DNA of 64,000 nucleotides from Umbilicaria muhlenbergii. Its lineage: Eukaryota > Ascomycota > Lecanoromycetes > Umbilicariales > Umbilicariaceae. How positions within the stretch are numbered: position 1 is the stretch's first letter; every line of letters starts with the position of its first letter. Positions 11,792-22,470 of the stretch are shown in pieces. The notes beneath the pieces were generated by a model. The model did not search any database and was not told the DNA's origin. It saw only the letters and a program-made list of their open reading frames with translations. A program made the position numbers and the translations under genes. Location: the NCBI GenBank assembly GCA_000611775.1, contig KK106983.1, positions 4,330,808 through 4,394,807 of the forward strand, read 5' to 3'.

Positions 11792-14759
11792 ATGCCCCGA
11801 CCAAAGAAGCCTGGCGGTCCTGAGCCGAAAAAACGAAGCCGCAACGGCTGCTGGTAAGTCATCCGGATCACCTTCGAGCTGTCTTAGAAATCACTGGATA
11901 ATTGTTCCGTAGGCCCTGCAAGGCCAGGAAAGTCAAATGTGGAGAAGAGAAGCCGAAATGCCAGAACTGTGAACGACAAGGTGAACCGTGCGATTACAGC
12001 ATACGCCTGAATTGGGAGGGCAGGACCAAAAGGAAGGGCGACCATGCTACACCGGAGTCCACTGGGAGTCCGGAGGCTCCAAAGTCTTCGGGTGGACTAA
12101 ATGGTACGATGCATTATGGCGGGATTGCGAGGCCGCTAACTACAGTAAAAGCACCGCCGATCAAGATAGAACGTCAGGATACCATGCTTTCCAATGCGCC
12201 AAGAGGTAAATCCATCCCCTACGACCAGGGCTGGGAGCGTCCACCGAGTGCCTCTTCCAGCGTGGATGGTCTGCAGAGGAGCCCTGCTACGCTACTGAAT
12301 AGGACTGGATATCACCCAAAGAACTTGTTACCTCCGGACACATCTGCTATTGATCCAATGCTCGTTGGCCTGGGAGAAGCGAAATACATGAACTCCCCGA
12401 ACGATCTGGCTACGCCGCCTGATTCGGGGTCAATCATGACAGGATTCACCGGCTTCAACGGATTCAATAACTTCAACAACTATGATAATAATACAACCGC
12501 TACCGCCGGCCTCCGAGACCAGATATCTGCTGCGCAGCTTTTGAGGTTCCGGGAGCAAGCTCAACCATCGTATCCGTCCCCAGCAGATTCGAGTACGAAC
12601 TTTCCGGAGACACAAAATATGATGGTCCCGTCATATAGCGGGTATCAGTCGACCATGCCACAAGCTCAGATGCCCCCTCCTTTCCATGGCTCTTTGGCCT
12701 CTGCTCCTCAGGCTGGTTCATTCCGACGATCGGAGCAAGAGGTACCGGCCGTTGCAGAACACAGATCTAAAAGAATGCGACTTAGCCCACTGTACGATCT
12801 TAGCAAAGGTCCACAACGATACAACGGCAATCCCATCGTTCCAACTGGTAGTGCTTACTACCAAAACGGGCAACAAAGATCTCCACAAACACATCAATAT
12901 CGACCTTACAGTCCATCGATTTCGAACGTTGGGGTGCCTCTGACACCATCATCGTCGTCGGCCGCATCGGACGAGAATCATGCTCGCTCATCTGCCAAGC
13001 CTTCCCCAGCCGTTATACAGGATTCACCAGATCTACGCCGCGTTTCTGTTAACTCCCTACTCTCAAATGACGACGACACTATAGGGGACTCAAATATCGA
13101 AGAACCTATTCCATCGTTCATGCATCAATGTACAACGGATGCAATCACTCAAACGGTTCCGTACGGGTTGGACCGCGGGCTTCCTGATCTCGACTGCCCC
13201 CGAAACAATGACTCGATTGCACTAGATGACTCGAGTAGCGGGTTCGACGAAATGGTCGGTCGACCAACCGGCAATGGCGCCAATGTGCATGCGGAATTTG
13301 GTTTTGGATATCAGAGATTGAATACGGCTCATGACCAAGGCAATTACTACGCCAAGCCCGTGCCTGTCCTGATACCTCGATCGTTGGAGCCACTACCTGC
13401 CACACTGCTGGAGAACCCTATGAACATGCTCTACTTCCATCATTTCCTCCATCACACCGCCAGGATTCTAGTGCCTCACGACTGCTCCGAAAATCCGTTC
13501 AAGAATATTCTCCCACAGAGTAGGTACCACTACATCGTTCACTACATCCTGCTAACTAAGCTCCCAGTGGCTGTATCGGACATAAATCTCCTCCACCTCC
13601 TTCTGGCCTACTCTGCCAGCCACCGAGCTCGCCTCTTGCAACACCCCGAACCCGCAAATCGTATCGCCGTATGGGTCCGCGACGTCTTCCCCGCCCTCCG
13701 GCACGCTCTCGACTCCCCCACCGCCCCCATAACCAACGCCAACCTGGCCACGGCCATCATGCTCGCCTCCCTCGAAATCATCTCCCCCAACACCTTCGAA
13801 GTGCCCGTCTCCTGGCAAACGCACCTCTCCCTCGCGCGCAGCATGATCCTCGCCCGCGGCGGCGCCCAATCCGTGCACCGCAAAGACAAAGTCTCCTACT
13901 TCCTCAGCCGATGGTTCGCCTACCTCGACGTGCTGGGATCCCTCTCCGGCGGCCAAAACGACCAACCCCTCTCCGGCGGCGTGTACTGGGCGCCCGACCC
14001 CGCGGGCGCGGACTCCCCCGCCGACGCCGAGCAGGAATTCCAAATCGACTGCCTCATGGGCTTCACCAGCCGCTGCGTCGGCATCCTCGCCAAGATCGCC
14101 CAGCTCGCCCGCCGCTGCGACAACGAGCGCATCCGGCCCGACGGCTCCGTCCGCGCCGACTGGCGCCCGGACGCCGCCGTCATCGAGGCCGCCGAGCGCC
14201 TCAAACGCGACCTCCAGGACGCGCGCGCCCACACGTACCGCGGCTGTCCGCACCGCCGCGCCAGCACCGCCGCGCCGGACTCGGCCTGGGACAGCCAGGA
14301 GATGGTCGCCACCAACGACGCCTTCCACTGGGCGGGGCTGGTGCAGCTCAACCGGCGCGTGCTGGGGAAGGCGTCGGAGGACTGCGAGGTGCAGTTCGCG
14401 GTGCGGGAGATTGTGGGCCAGTTGGGCAAGGTGCGGCGGGGCGGGACGGCCGAGGCGAATCTGCTGTTTCCCATGTTTACGGCCGGGTGCGATGCGCGGG
14501 AGGGGAGGGTGCGGGGGGAGATTATGGAGAGGTTGAGGGGGGTGGAGGGGAGTGGGATGACGCATGTGAGTTTTTTTCTTTCTTTTTTTTCTTTTTTGGC
14601 TCTTTCTTTGGGGAAGGCTAGTGGGGAGTTGTAGGTGGTTGAGGCTGAGGCTAATGCGGGGAATGGATGTAGGTTCGGAAAGCGCGCACGTTGATGGAGA
14701 GGGTGTGGGAGACGGGGAGGCCGTGGGAGACGCTTGTGGCGGGGGAGTTCTTTGGATAA
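11792..14759 (+). CDS. Zn2Cys6 transcription factor (Moc3/ARCA-like)
   Basis: Nuclear binuclear-zinc regulator. Exons 11792-11853, 11913-13519, 13568-14565 and 14673-14759 give 917 residues. Intron 1 splits the tryptophan codon inside the zinc cluster. The cysteines fall at 20, 23, 30, 37, 40 and 47 (C-x2-C-x6-C-x6-C-x2-C-x6-C), followed by DYSIRLNWEGR, typical of the Moc3/ARCA-like group. Intron 3 (13520-13567, 48 bases) has no in-frame stop and is easily read through. Its removal restores ILPQMAVSDINLLHLLLAYS, and it has a GCTAAC branch. A last small exon encodes VRKARTLMERVWETGRP...EFFG, the usual family ending. The middle is a long Ser/Pro/Asn-rich linker; the C-terminal half is the fungal-specific factor region. 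Targets cannot be told from the sequence. Confidence 0.9.
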
Positions 14760-15199
14760 ATGGTACTATGGAATTTCTGGGCTGGGATGGGATGGATCCT
14801 GGGGGGTTTTCTGGGCTTTGGAATGATATGATACCCTGCGATGGTTTTTGGAATCTTGTTGTCTTTCTCTGTATCTATTGGTGGGGAAACATGATGGATA
14901 TAGGGGTCCTTGGGTTGGTTGATTGTATCAGTAACTTGATCTGTTTTCTTGGGGATTGGCACATTTAGAGGTTTCCAGGGCTCGGGTGGGATAGTTTCAC
15001 ACGGGTATGGGTATGGTCATGGACTTATTGGTCATGGATCGGGGCTTTAGATGGAAAATGGGACAAAGAGCGTGCATATGGTTTTACTTACGCTATTCGA
15101 AGCCTTTTTCAAGCTTCGGCGTGTTCTTAAACTCTGATGATGCATAAGACCTGTTCTTTCCAAACGTGATTCGCGTACGCATGCGAAAGCATGCTCCAC
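14760..15199. other. Intergenic region
   Basis: 440 bases between the transcription factor and the decayed dehydrogenase. Left part G/T-rich, no gene seen. Confidence 0.45.
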
Positions 15200-16035
15200 T
15201 CTTCCTATCTCAATCGGGCCATCACTCTCGATACATACCACCCCCTCAACCGCCCCATTCCCACTACCATAAACCCCCCACCCCCACCCGGGGAAAAAGA
15301 AAACCGCGCCTCACCCGTCGCCACCCCCCCAGGAACGCCACCGTATCCTTCGCACACGGCCGAAACACATCGTCCATCAGATCCGTATCCACCATTCCCG
15401 GATACAACGCTATAGCGGTGATGAGCGGGTTCTTGGCTGCGACGAAGGATTGGGGTTGGCAGGAGAAGAGTTTGGAGAGGGTGGAGCTGGTCATTTTGGG
15501 GGAGGGGGATTGGGGGAAGGAAGGGCGTGGGTGGTGAGCAAGAGGGGCTTTGATATTGACCTCCAGGAAATGGGAAAGGGAGGATGAGGGTAGTGGTGGG
15601 TTTTGGGGGCGTGTGTGAGACGCACGAAACCGAGCCACCACCGGTCTGCGGGCACGGCGGGAGGCGATCGGTCGGGCTGTTGGTTAGGGCGCGGGCGTTT
15701 GTTGTTGAGCAGAACGTCTGCTGGACCGAGTGTTTTCCTTGGTCTTTTGGAAAACTTCTGGTACGGACTTTGGGGCTCGGGACGTCGGTTGCTCACTTCT
15801 AGGACTTGGACTTTGGGGTTGGGAGCCGGTGTTTCTTTGCCTGTGTTGTTGAGTTCGGCGGTATTTCGAGCGAGTAGGACGATGTCTTTAGCATTCGCTT
15901 TTGCAAAGGCGGGAGCGAATGCCTGCTCTTGCTGTTACTTCCTCTGAGCTCGTGCCGAGGGGAGGGGACTGCTGAGCTGCAAACTTTGCCCCCTAAACCT
16001 TTGCTGGCTCCTGTGATGACGATGACCTTGGCCAT
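15200..16035 (-). pseudogene. Short-chain dehydrogenase/reductase pseudogene
   Basis: Remains of a Rossmann-fold SDR. The minus strand starts MAKVIVITGASKGLG (nucleotide-binding TGxxxGxG). A plausible GTTTGC...GAGCAG intron then leads to KANAKDIVLLARN. Further on are LGPADVLLNN (NNAG-type motif, with the AG changed), VDRWW-like and VNIKAPL pieces, and near the end NPLITAIALYPGMVDTDLM. These pieces lie in different frames: there are frame changes around the QKTKE block (about 15740), after LGPADVLLNN and at VNIKAPL (about 15540). The segment expected to hold the catalytic Tyr-x3-Lys between MTSSTL and NPLITAI is absent. The C-terminal end after DTVAFLGG is not recognisable. The host gene is therefore dead; there is no sign of a full copy elsewhere in the window. 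Confidence 0.75.
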
Positions 16036-17228
16036 CTGTGTTAGCTTGGGAGATGTAGGATCGACTGAGGCATACTGGTCACGATAGATTGTCTTTGTGA
16101 ATTGCTAAGCCGTGACATATTGATCTGGGTCGACGCCATTACTTATGAAAGATTGAACGTCTGCTCATATTATTGACTCGTTTTAACTCGGCCTCCCGGA
16201 GGAGGTACTGAGTAGTAAATAAAGATGTTGTAGGAGGTAATTGAGGGAGGATGAAGGAGGGTCAGTATATAGCCTTCAATGGTAAGGTAGGGTTCCTAAC
16301 TGCCTAATATCCTCTAATGCGCAGAACGAAGACGTGCTGGGGAAGAGAGGTAATCAACATGAGTGTTCACACGGCAACATCAGACCCTGCTTTGTTAAGC
16401 CGCCAGCACATAATACTCCATTGGTAGTAATGGTACGAAGAAAATGGTGATTTGCTATCGAACGTGATCGATTATGAAGCAGAGTCGGCGTGTTGGTGAC
16501 AATGTGCAGCTTGCAGCATGCTGCGCAGAACAAACCGAGGCTAATTGTAGCACCTTTAACCCAAATGGTCCTCACGACCACCTCAACGAGACGATAACTG
16601 CGTGGCTCATCACGTTCAGGACAAGGACCACTGATAACCAAGAAATGTCGCAGAAAGCTGAACACTTGTAACCAAGAAACGCTTGACCATCCACCGAATC
16701 AATTAGCAACTCCCATCTATCCTTCAAAGGAGTACACTTAGGAGAAGGCCGTGTGTTGCAAATGCAAAGGTCAGTGCATCGTTACCGCGGCGCTTGATCC
16801 AGTCTCTTGACGCTTTATGAATGCTGCTCTTGAAGTATCGATCCTTGTGTGCAAGCCGGCCGAGCCGAGCCTATAGTACACTTAAGAACGGTGGTGGGCT
16901 GATGTGCTTTATGTTCATTGCTTGCCTGTATTAAAGTACAAGAGTAGCTTGTACTGGATCCTTCATCGAGCTTTGCTCATTGCCGTTGGAACCACCATGG
17001 TCGGATCATGGTGTGAGTCCCGTGGCATTCATGACAGCGCATGTAATCCAGACAAACTTTATACCCGCATGCAGTCCTTATAACCGCTGCAACTGCCAAA
17101 GTAATTGTGGTAGTTGTGGCGTCCAAGCAAGACCGCTGATACTTCGGTTTTGCATGCTTTGTAAACCCTGAATATTTCTGAACCCCTCATGCAAGGAAGC
17201 TCCTTGGCTGAGCTCTGTGGATTATGCT
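16036..17228. other. Gene-poor intergenic region
   Basis: 1.2 kb with no gene recognised. Around 16190-16270 there is a purine-rich patch with repeated GGAGG words. A 103-codon open frame on the minus strand (16354-16665) resembles nothing known to me. Confidence 0.45.
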
Positions 17229-18062
17229 TCAAGGAGGCCCACTGTCAAATATCCGGCCTAGTTCGACGCATACTTCTGAATAAGTTTTAGCCGCTTCCCA
17301 GTGGTGTTTGAAAGGATTGGGGGACTTGTCCCACGCATGAGGAACGGCATGGATCATTCGATACTTGACGTATTTACCCAGAGCCTTCAGGCGAGTTGTG
17401 AAGGCATCGGCTTCGGTGCATAGCATGTCGTACTCGCAAGAATAGATAATGATGTTTTCCGGCAGCTCCCTTAAGGTGTCGTCGGAAGCATTGGCGGGAG
17501 AAAGTAGCGGGTCGGTCAAGTCGAGATTGGGCGGGTGCAAATACGCTTCGTCGAAGAGGGTACATAAGAAAGGAGGTAGATGCTTGTCTGGCCGGGCATT
17601 CATTTTTCGGAGTTCGGCCCTTGGTATAGTCATAGTTACTCGTGGGTACCAGGCTACCGCGGCCAGGACCTGATAATCTGGAGCCACGGCCTCCTTCAAC
17701 AGATTCGATGAACTATGAGCAGCAGGAGCCGACAGGTCGTGCATCAGCATCTCGGAGTCCTCGGACGAGCTTGGACTGTGCTCTAGAGTTTGTGCCACAC
17801 CCTGCTGCTCCAACCGTTGCCGTAATCTCAGCGGAACCGTAAAGGCCATGTTTCCTCCCGCCGAGAAACCAGTTGTTGCAATCCTGTTCACATCGATCCC
17901 GAATTTATCGGCGTTCTTGACCAGGTAGAGAACGGCATCTGTTCCATCTTCCACTGCTTTCGGAAAGGGATATTCCCACGCCGGCTCCAACGGCCACACC
18001 AAAGTCCACAAATCTTTGGCCAACCTTGGGCTCAGCTCGTCCAGCCAAAGCTCTCTATCCAA
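17229..18062 (-). pseudogene. N-terminally truncated alpha/beta hydrolase (ErdH-like)
   Basis: Alpha/beta hydrolase of the HSL/esterase-lipase type. Because it abuts an ErdS-like gene, the best guess is ergosteryl-aspartate hydrolase (ErdH), which removes Asp from ergosteryl-aspartate. The minus frame is open from 18353 to the stop at 17229, but recognisable hydrolase sequence starts only near 18062 (RELWLDELSPRLAKDL, then EYPFPKAVEDG). The nucleophile elbow TTGFSAGGNMAF (Ser), the acid region YSCEYDMLCTEAD and the histidine in HAVPHAWD are intact. The upstream part with the HGGG oxyanion motif is missing. In its place the frame runs antisense through the N-terminal coding region of the neighbouring synthetase, and no ATG with a hydrolase N-terminus is found. 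Truncation is seen directly; the ErdH identity is inference. It could be a still-translated fragment. Confidence 0.6.
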
Positions 18063-20766
18063 CGGAGACAACGGTGGTACGGGCTTGAGCAAAAACCAGC
18101 GGAAAAAGGAGGAAAAGAGACAGAAGAAGGAGGAGAGGCAGCTCGAGAATGTGAAACGAAGGGAGTCGATTGAGAGACGACAGCGGGAAGAGGAGAAGCA
18201 GGCAGAGCGGAATGACCCTGCCGAGCTGAGGGCCCGATATGGAGACCTCATTCTCGTCCACCGCGAGCGCCATAACAACCCTAGCCGTACCATCGAACAA
18301 CTGTCAAAGCAGAGAATTGGTGATACAGCAGCACTCCGGGCACGCATCCACACTTTGCGAAACTTGAGTTCGCACCTAGTCTTCCTCGTCTTCCGCCAAG
18401 GAGGCCGTACCTTGCAGGGAGTCTTGCAGGAAAAGGAAGGAGAAGTGACTCATCACATGGTAAAATGGGTCGAGCATCTCCCGGTGGAGAGCATTGTCCT
18501 TGGCAAGGGGGTTTTGCAAAGGCCAAAGGAAGAGATCAGAGGTGCCTCCGAACACCATTTCGAAATCCTGGTTCGAGAATTACATGTCATTTCACGCCCC
18601 ACCGAATCGCTCCCCATGCACGCCTATGAAGCTGATGCCCCCGAGGCAAATGCCGGAGGAAGGTGACGAGAAAGACCACGAGGAAGACTCGCAGGAATCT
18701 GAAGATCGGAGGGTTCAGATCTCGGACAGGACCCGCCTCAACAACCGGCTCATTGATCTTCGCACGCCGACCGCAAACGCCATTTTCAAAGTCAACTCCG
18801 GTGTCTGTAATCTCTTCCGCTCCTCCTTGGATCCAAAAGGCTTCATGGAAATTCACACCCCGAAGCTGCAAGGCGGCGCTACCGAATCGGGGGCAAGCGT
18901 TTTTCAACTAGAATATTTGGGTAGGCCCGCATTCCTGGCCCAGAGCCCGCAGCTCGCAAAGCAGATGTGCATATCAGCAGACTTCGAAAAGGTCTATGAG
19001 ATCGGCCCGGTGTTCCGCGCCGAAAACAGCAACACACATCGGCATTTGACCGAGTACACCGGACTCGATTTGGAAATGGCTATCGATGAACATTATCACG
19101 AGGCGCTCGATCTGATTGACGCCACGCTCAAGCACATATGGAAGGGGCTATATGATCGATTTGGACGTGAAATGTCAGTGATCAAACGACAGTTCCCCCA
19201 TGAGGATCTTGTTTGGCTCGATAAAACACCTGTGATTCCCTTCAAAGAAGGTATCAAAATTCTCCGCGAGTCCGGTTGGACTGACGACGAAGGAAATCCG
19301 CCTTCTGGCTCGAAGATTTGCATACAAGAGATGAGATACGATTGGGACAGCTAATCAAAGAAAAATATCATACCGACTACTATATACTTGATAAGTTTCC
19401 AGCCTCGGCTCGTCCGTTCTATACCATGCCAGACCCAGACGACGGCCGGGTGACCAACTCCTTTGACATATTTCTACGTGGACAAGAAATTCTGTCCGGT
19501 GGTCAACGTGTTCACGACGCTAAAATGCTAGAGGCGCAGATGGATAAACAAGGGGTCAAGAAGGATGGCATGGAGGACTACCTGGATGCGTTCCGGTGGG
19601 GTGCCCCTCCACATGCAGGTGGTTTCGGGCTTGAGCGGATAGTCATGCTGCTGCTCAACCTCGGTAACATTCGACTTGCATCGCTATATCCCCGCGACCC
19701 GAAGAGTTTCCCTGATGTCCGGAAGGCTGCGGAGCTTCGCTACCCCGAAGCAGATACCTTGCATCCTCCGTGGAAGAACCGGACACGTGAGGAGAATGAC
19801 TACCAGCCAATAGAGAAGCTCATTGCCAACTACGGCGATGCTTCGAACACCTCCTGGCTTGACGACCGATTCCGAATCTGGCGGGACGAGGAAACAGGTG
19901 CCGCTGTGGCATGCGTACCGCAAGGAAAGTACGGCATAATCCCTGGCGATCCACTATGCGCCAAGTCTCAATACCCCCGAGTCATTACCACCTTTCTGAA
20001 ATGGATAAAGAAAGAAAAGGGCCTGAAACCGCTGTGGATACTGTGCGGACACGAGACCGAAGAGGTCTTAGGCGGCAAACTGGGATGGAGTACACTCACG
20101 TGCGCAGCCGAGCAACGCGTAGATCCAGGTCACAACCCCGACGACAGCGACCTAAAACGAAAGATCAAACACGCGGAAAAGGAGGGCGTCAAGATCATCG
20201 ACGTACCCAGCCAAGAGGGCCCCTCGGACGAACTCAAGCACAAATGCGACGCCCGCATCAAAGACTGGCACGCCGGCCGCAAAGGCACCCAAGTCCACCT
20301 CACCCAGATCCTGCCCTGGCGCGACCAAGAACACCGCCGCTACTTCTACGCCCAAGGCAAAGACGGCACCATCCACGCGCTCGTCGTGCTCGCCCAGCTC
20401 GCCCCCGAGCACGGCTACCAGGTGAAATTCGCGCTCGACTTCCCCTCGGCCCCGAACGGCGTCATCGAATCGCTGATTTTGCACGCCATCAAAGCCGTCA
20501 AGCAGGACGGCGAGTCGGGCGTCACGTTCGGGGGCGGCGCGATGGCGCATCTGGAGGCCGGGCACAATCTGGGCGGCGTGCGGGTCAAGTTGCTGGCCGA
20601 GTCTTACAAGGCCATCGCGACGCGGCTGAAGTTGACGCAGAAGAGCGATTTCCGCGAGAAGTTGGGGGCGCAGGAGGATCCGATTTTCATCTGTTTTCCC
20701 AAGAGGGGGCTGGGGCAGGGGGGCATCAGGGCGATTATGAGGTTTTTTGAGGAGGACGATCAGTGA
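18063..20766 (+). pseudogene. AspRS-DUF2156 fusion, ErdS-like, with two frameshifts and no start
   Basis: Aspartyl-tRNA synthetase fused to a GNAT-fold tRNA-dependent transferase (DUF2156), the architecture of ergosteryl-3beta-O-L-aspartate synthase (ErdS). Three frames carry it in order. About 18083-18660 holds the lysine-rich lead (LSKNQRKKEEKRQKKEE) and the anticodon-binding OB fold. 18662-19315 holds catalytic-core sequence TRLNNRLIDLRTP, GGATESGASVFQLEY, LAQSPQLAKQM and FRAENSNTHRHLTEY. 19318-20766 holds motif 3 ([12 protein letters not shown]), then the transferase domain from about 19840 ([28 protein letters not shown], ending [10 protein letters not shown]). The first frame change, in the acidic linker near 18660, fits one extra base. 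The second, near 19312, fits one lost base (expected [12 protein letters not shown]). No GT-AG pair bridges either in phase. Upstream, the frame is open to 17929 but has no ATG. Sequencing error is the alternative. Confidence 0.72.
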
Positions 20767-22437
20767 GAGTGGGGCTGGTGGTGAGGGCTTTTTGCGGGGC
20801 TATGGATCCCACATCGGGACGGATACCTCCCATTGTACCGGCATACTCTTGAAGGGGGTCGATCCAGCACATACACCTTTTCCTTGTTTTTCTTCCAGAC
20901 GATCGCGGGGCAGGTCTACCGTTTGTCGCTACACCGGCGCTCGTCGCACATCAGGTCGATATCGACCACCCCATCCTCGATTAATGCTTAATGTCCATAC
21001 ATGCACCCCCGGGCGTCGAAAAAATTGGGCTGTGGGGGCGCCAAAGCGGGTTCCTTTGGGCTTTGTCTGGTCCACATGCATCCGGTTTTATGATACAGCC
21101 GTTTTGCGTAGAAGGACGGAGGGAGGGAAGGGGGGTTTAGATAGACATGGCCGGCGTGTTTATACCGTTTTCGTTCTTGGGTACAACCAAACCACTCGTG
21201 TAGAGGACCGTTGAACCGGACGGAGCTGATGCGCGGTGCGGTCGTTGGGTGATGAGGGATGAGATCCTCCATTATCTATATTCGGATTAGACGGGTTGAA
21301 CGGGTGGGGTTAGGGTCGACAGGCCGAATGGGCCGAGCGGGCTGACGGAGAACTCCACGGCGGGGTGCTATACTCGAAAGGGTTTAGTCATTGTTCTTGC
21401 GGCCTTGCCTGTCAACCGATCTTAGCCCTCCTCTTCACCTCCCTGGTACTCTACTTTTATTATTACCCACTAAACGGCATCGATTGTGAACGATCCTATC
21501 TGGGGCAAAAATATTGCTGGGCTGGAGGAGGGTAAATGGAATCTAGTCTAAGGGACTATGGTGCCTCTGAGTCTAGATTTCCCGTCCCTTACTAGCCATA
21601 TGAATGCAAACTGGGTGAGTCAGTAGCGAGAAAGAGTCATTCTAGTGTCTAAGGGAAGGGTCTCTTGCATGCGTAATTGGTTGCTATTGCTATTGCTCCT
21701 AACGACAAGCTTTGTGCTACCCAGAGATATATATTTGACTCAGCAAAGAGACCCCGAGTGTCCATCTCTTCCATCACCAATCTACTCCATCGCTCCGTTC
21801 CCAGGTGTCGTGTTCGATACTTTCATACCTAGTTGCGTAAACAATCCAAGACCGTCTGCTGTCTTTTCAAATGATAACGACCACCACCGCTCCAGTCAGC
21901 GGCGCAAGTAGGGTACTCGAACAAGAATCCCCTCGTCAGGACTCTGATCCCCTCCCGATACCGCCGTCTTTTTACCCCACCAGCCGGTCTAGTCCCCCTT
22001 GAAACCCTTCCGTACCATTGTGCTCCGGCATGATCGATCAGATGGCCCCTCAAACCGGTACTACCCCCATTGGCATAGATTCTCACTACTTCCTGTGCGA
22101 GGTTTTTCATCTCGTATGCCAGGAGAGCAAGCTAATTTATAAGAAGCCGAACCGGCGATCCAGCTGTATATAGTGACACGGGCCCCTTGATACTGCGTGA
22201 GGCGTGAGACCCTGTGCATCCGAGGAGCAGGTTCGGCTGTCAAGCCATGAGGGCTTGCGGAAAGATCGCAAATTTGTTTGTAGCTGCGCTTCAGAAAGTA
22301 GGGTGGGCTGTGCGAGCATGATCGCTCGCGCCCTAATCCTGAAGTTAATGTAGCGCTTTAGAATGTAGGTTTAGCTGTGAAGCTACGAGAGGCCAAAGAG
22401 CTCCCGAGCAGATATCAAATCCAATTCTGGTAGTGCT
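20767..22437. other. Gene-poor region with decayed repeats
   Basis: 1.67 kb. No confident gene. An 80-codon frame from ATG 21669 to 21911 starts MRNWLLLLLLLTTSFVLP, which looks like a signal peptide, but nothing else supports it. At 22211-22437 there are four degenerate copies of a roughly 40-base sequence that also forms the 3' end of the neighbouring ankyrin gene. Confidence 0.45.
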
Positions 22438-22470
22438 TCAGAAGAGCAGGCTGGGCTGTGCGGCCAGACG
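22211..22470 (-). repeat. Four degenerate copies of ankyrin-gene 3' end
   Basis: Read on the plus strand, a unit like gtag-gcttcagaa-g-agg-tgggctgtg recurs at about 22211-22250, 22280-22320, 22350-22387 and 22430-22470. Spacing is about 65-80 bases. The last copy overlaps the stop codon of the ankyrin-repeat gene. The copies differ at many positions, suggesting old tandem duplication. Confidence 0.5.

Noticed and set aside
13552-14565. 337-codon minus-strand open frame
   Set aside because: Antisense shadow of the C-rich Zn2Cys6 coding sequence; Gly/Val/Ala-rich with no family resemblance.
18660-18716. Intron in place of the first ErdS frameshift (GTGACG...TTCAG)
   Set aside because: Length would suit, but it leaves phase 2 where phase 0 is needed, so the frame would not be restored.
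19911-20750. 279-codon plus-strand Arg/Pro-rich frame
   Set aside because: Frame-shifted shadow of the DUF2156 domain.
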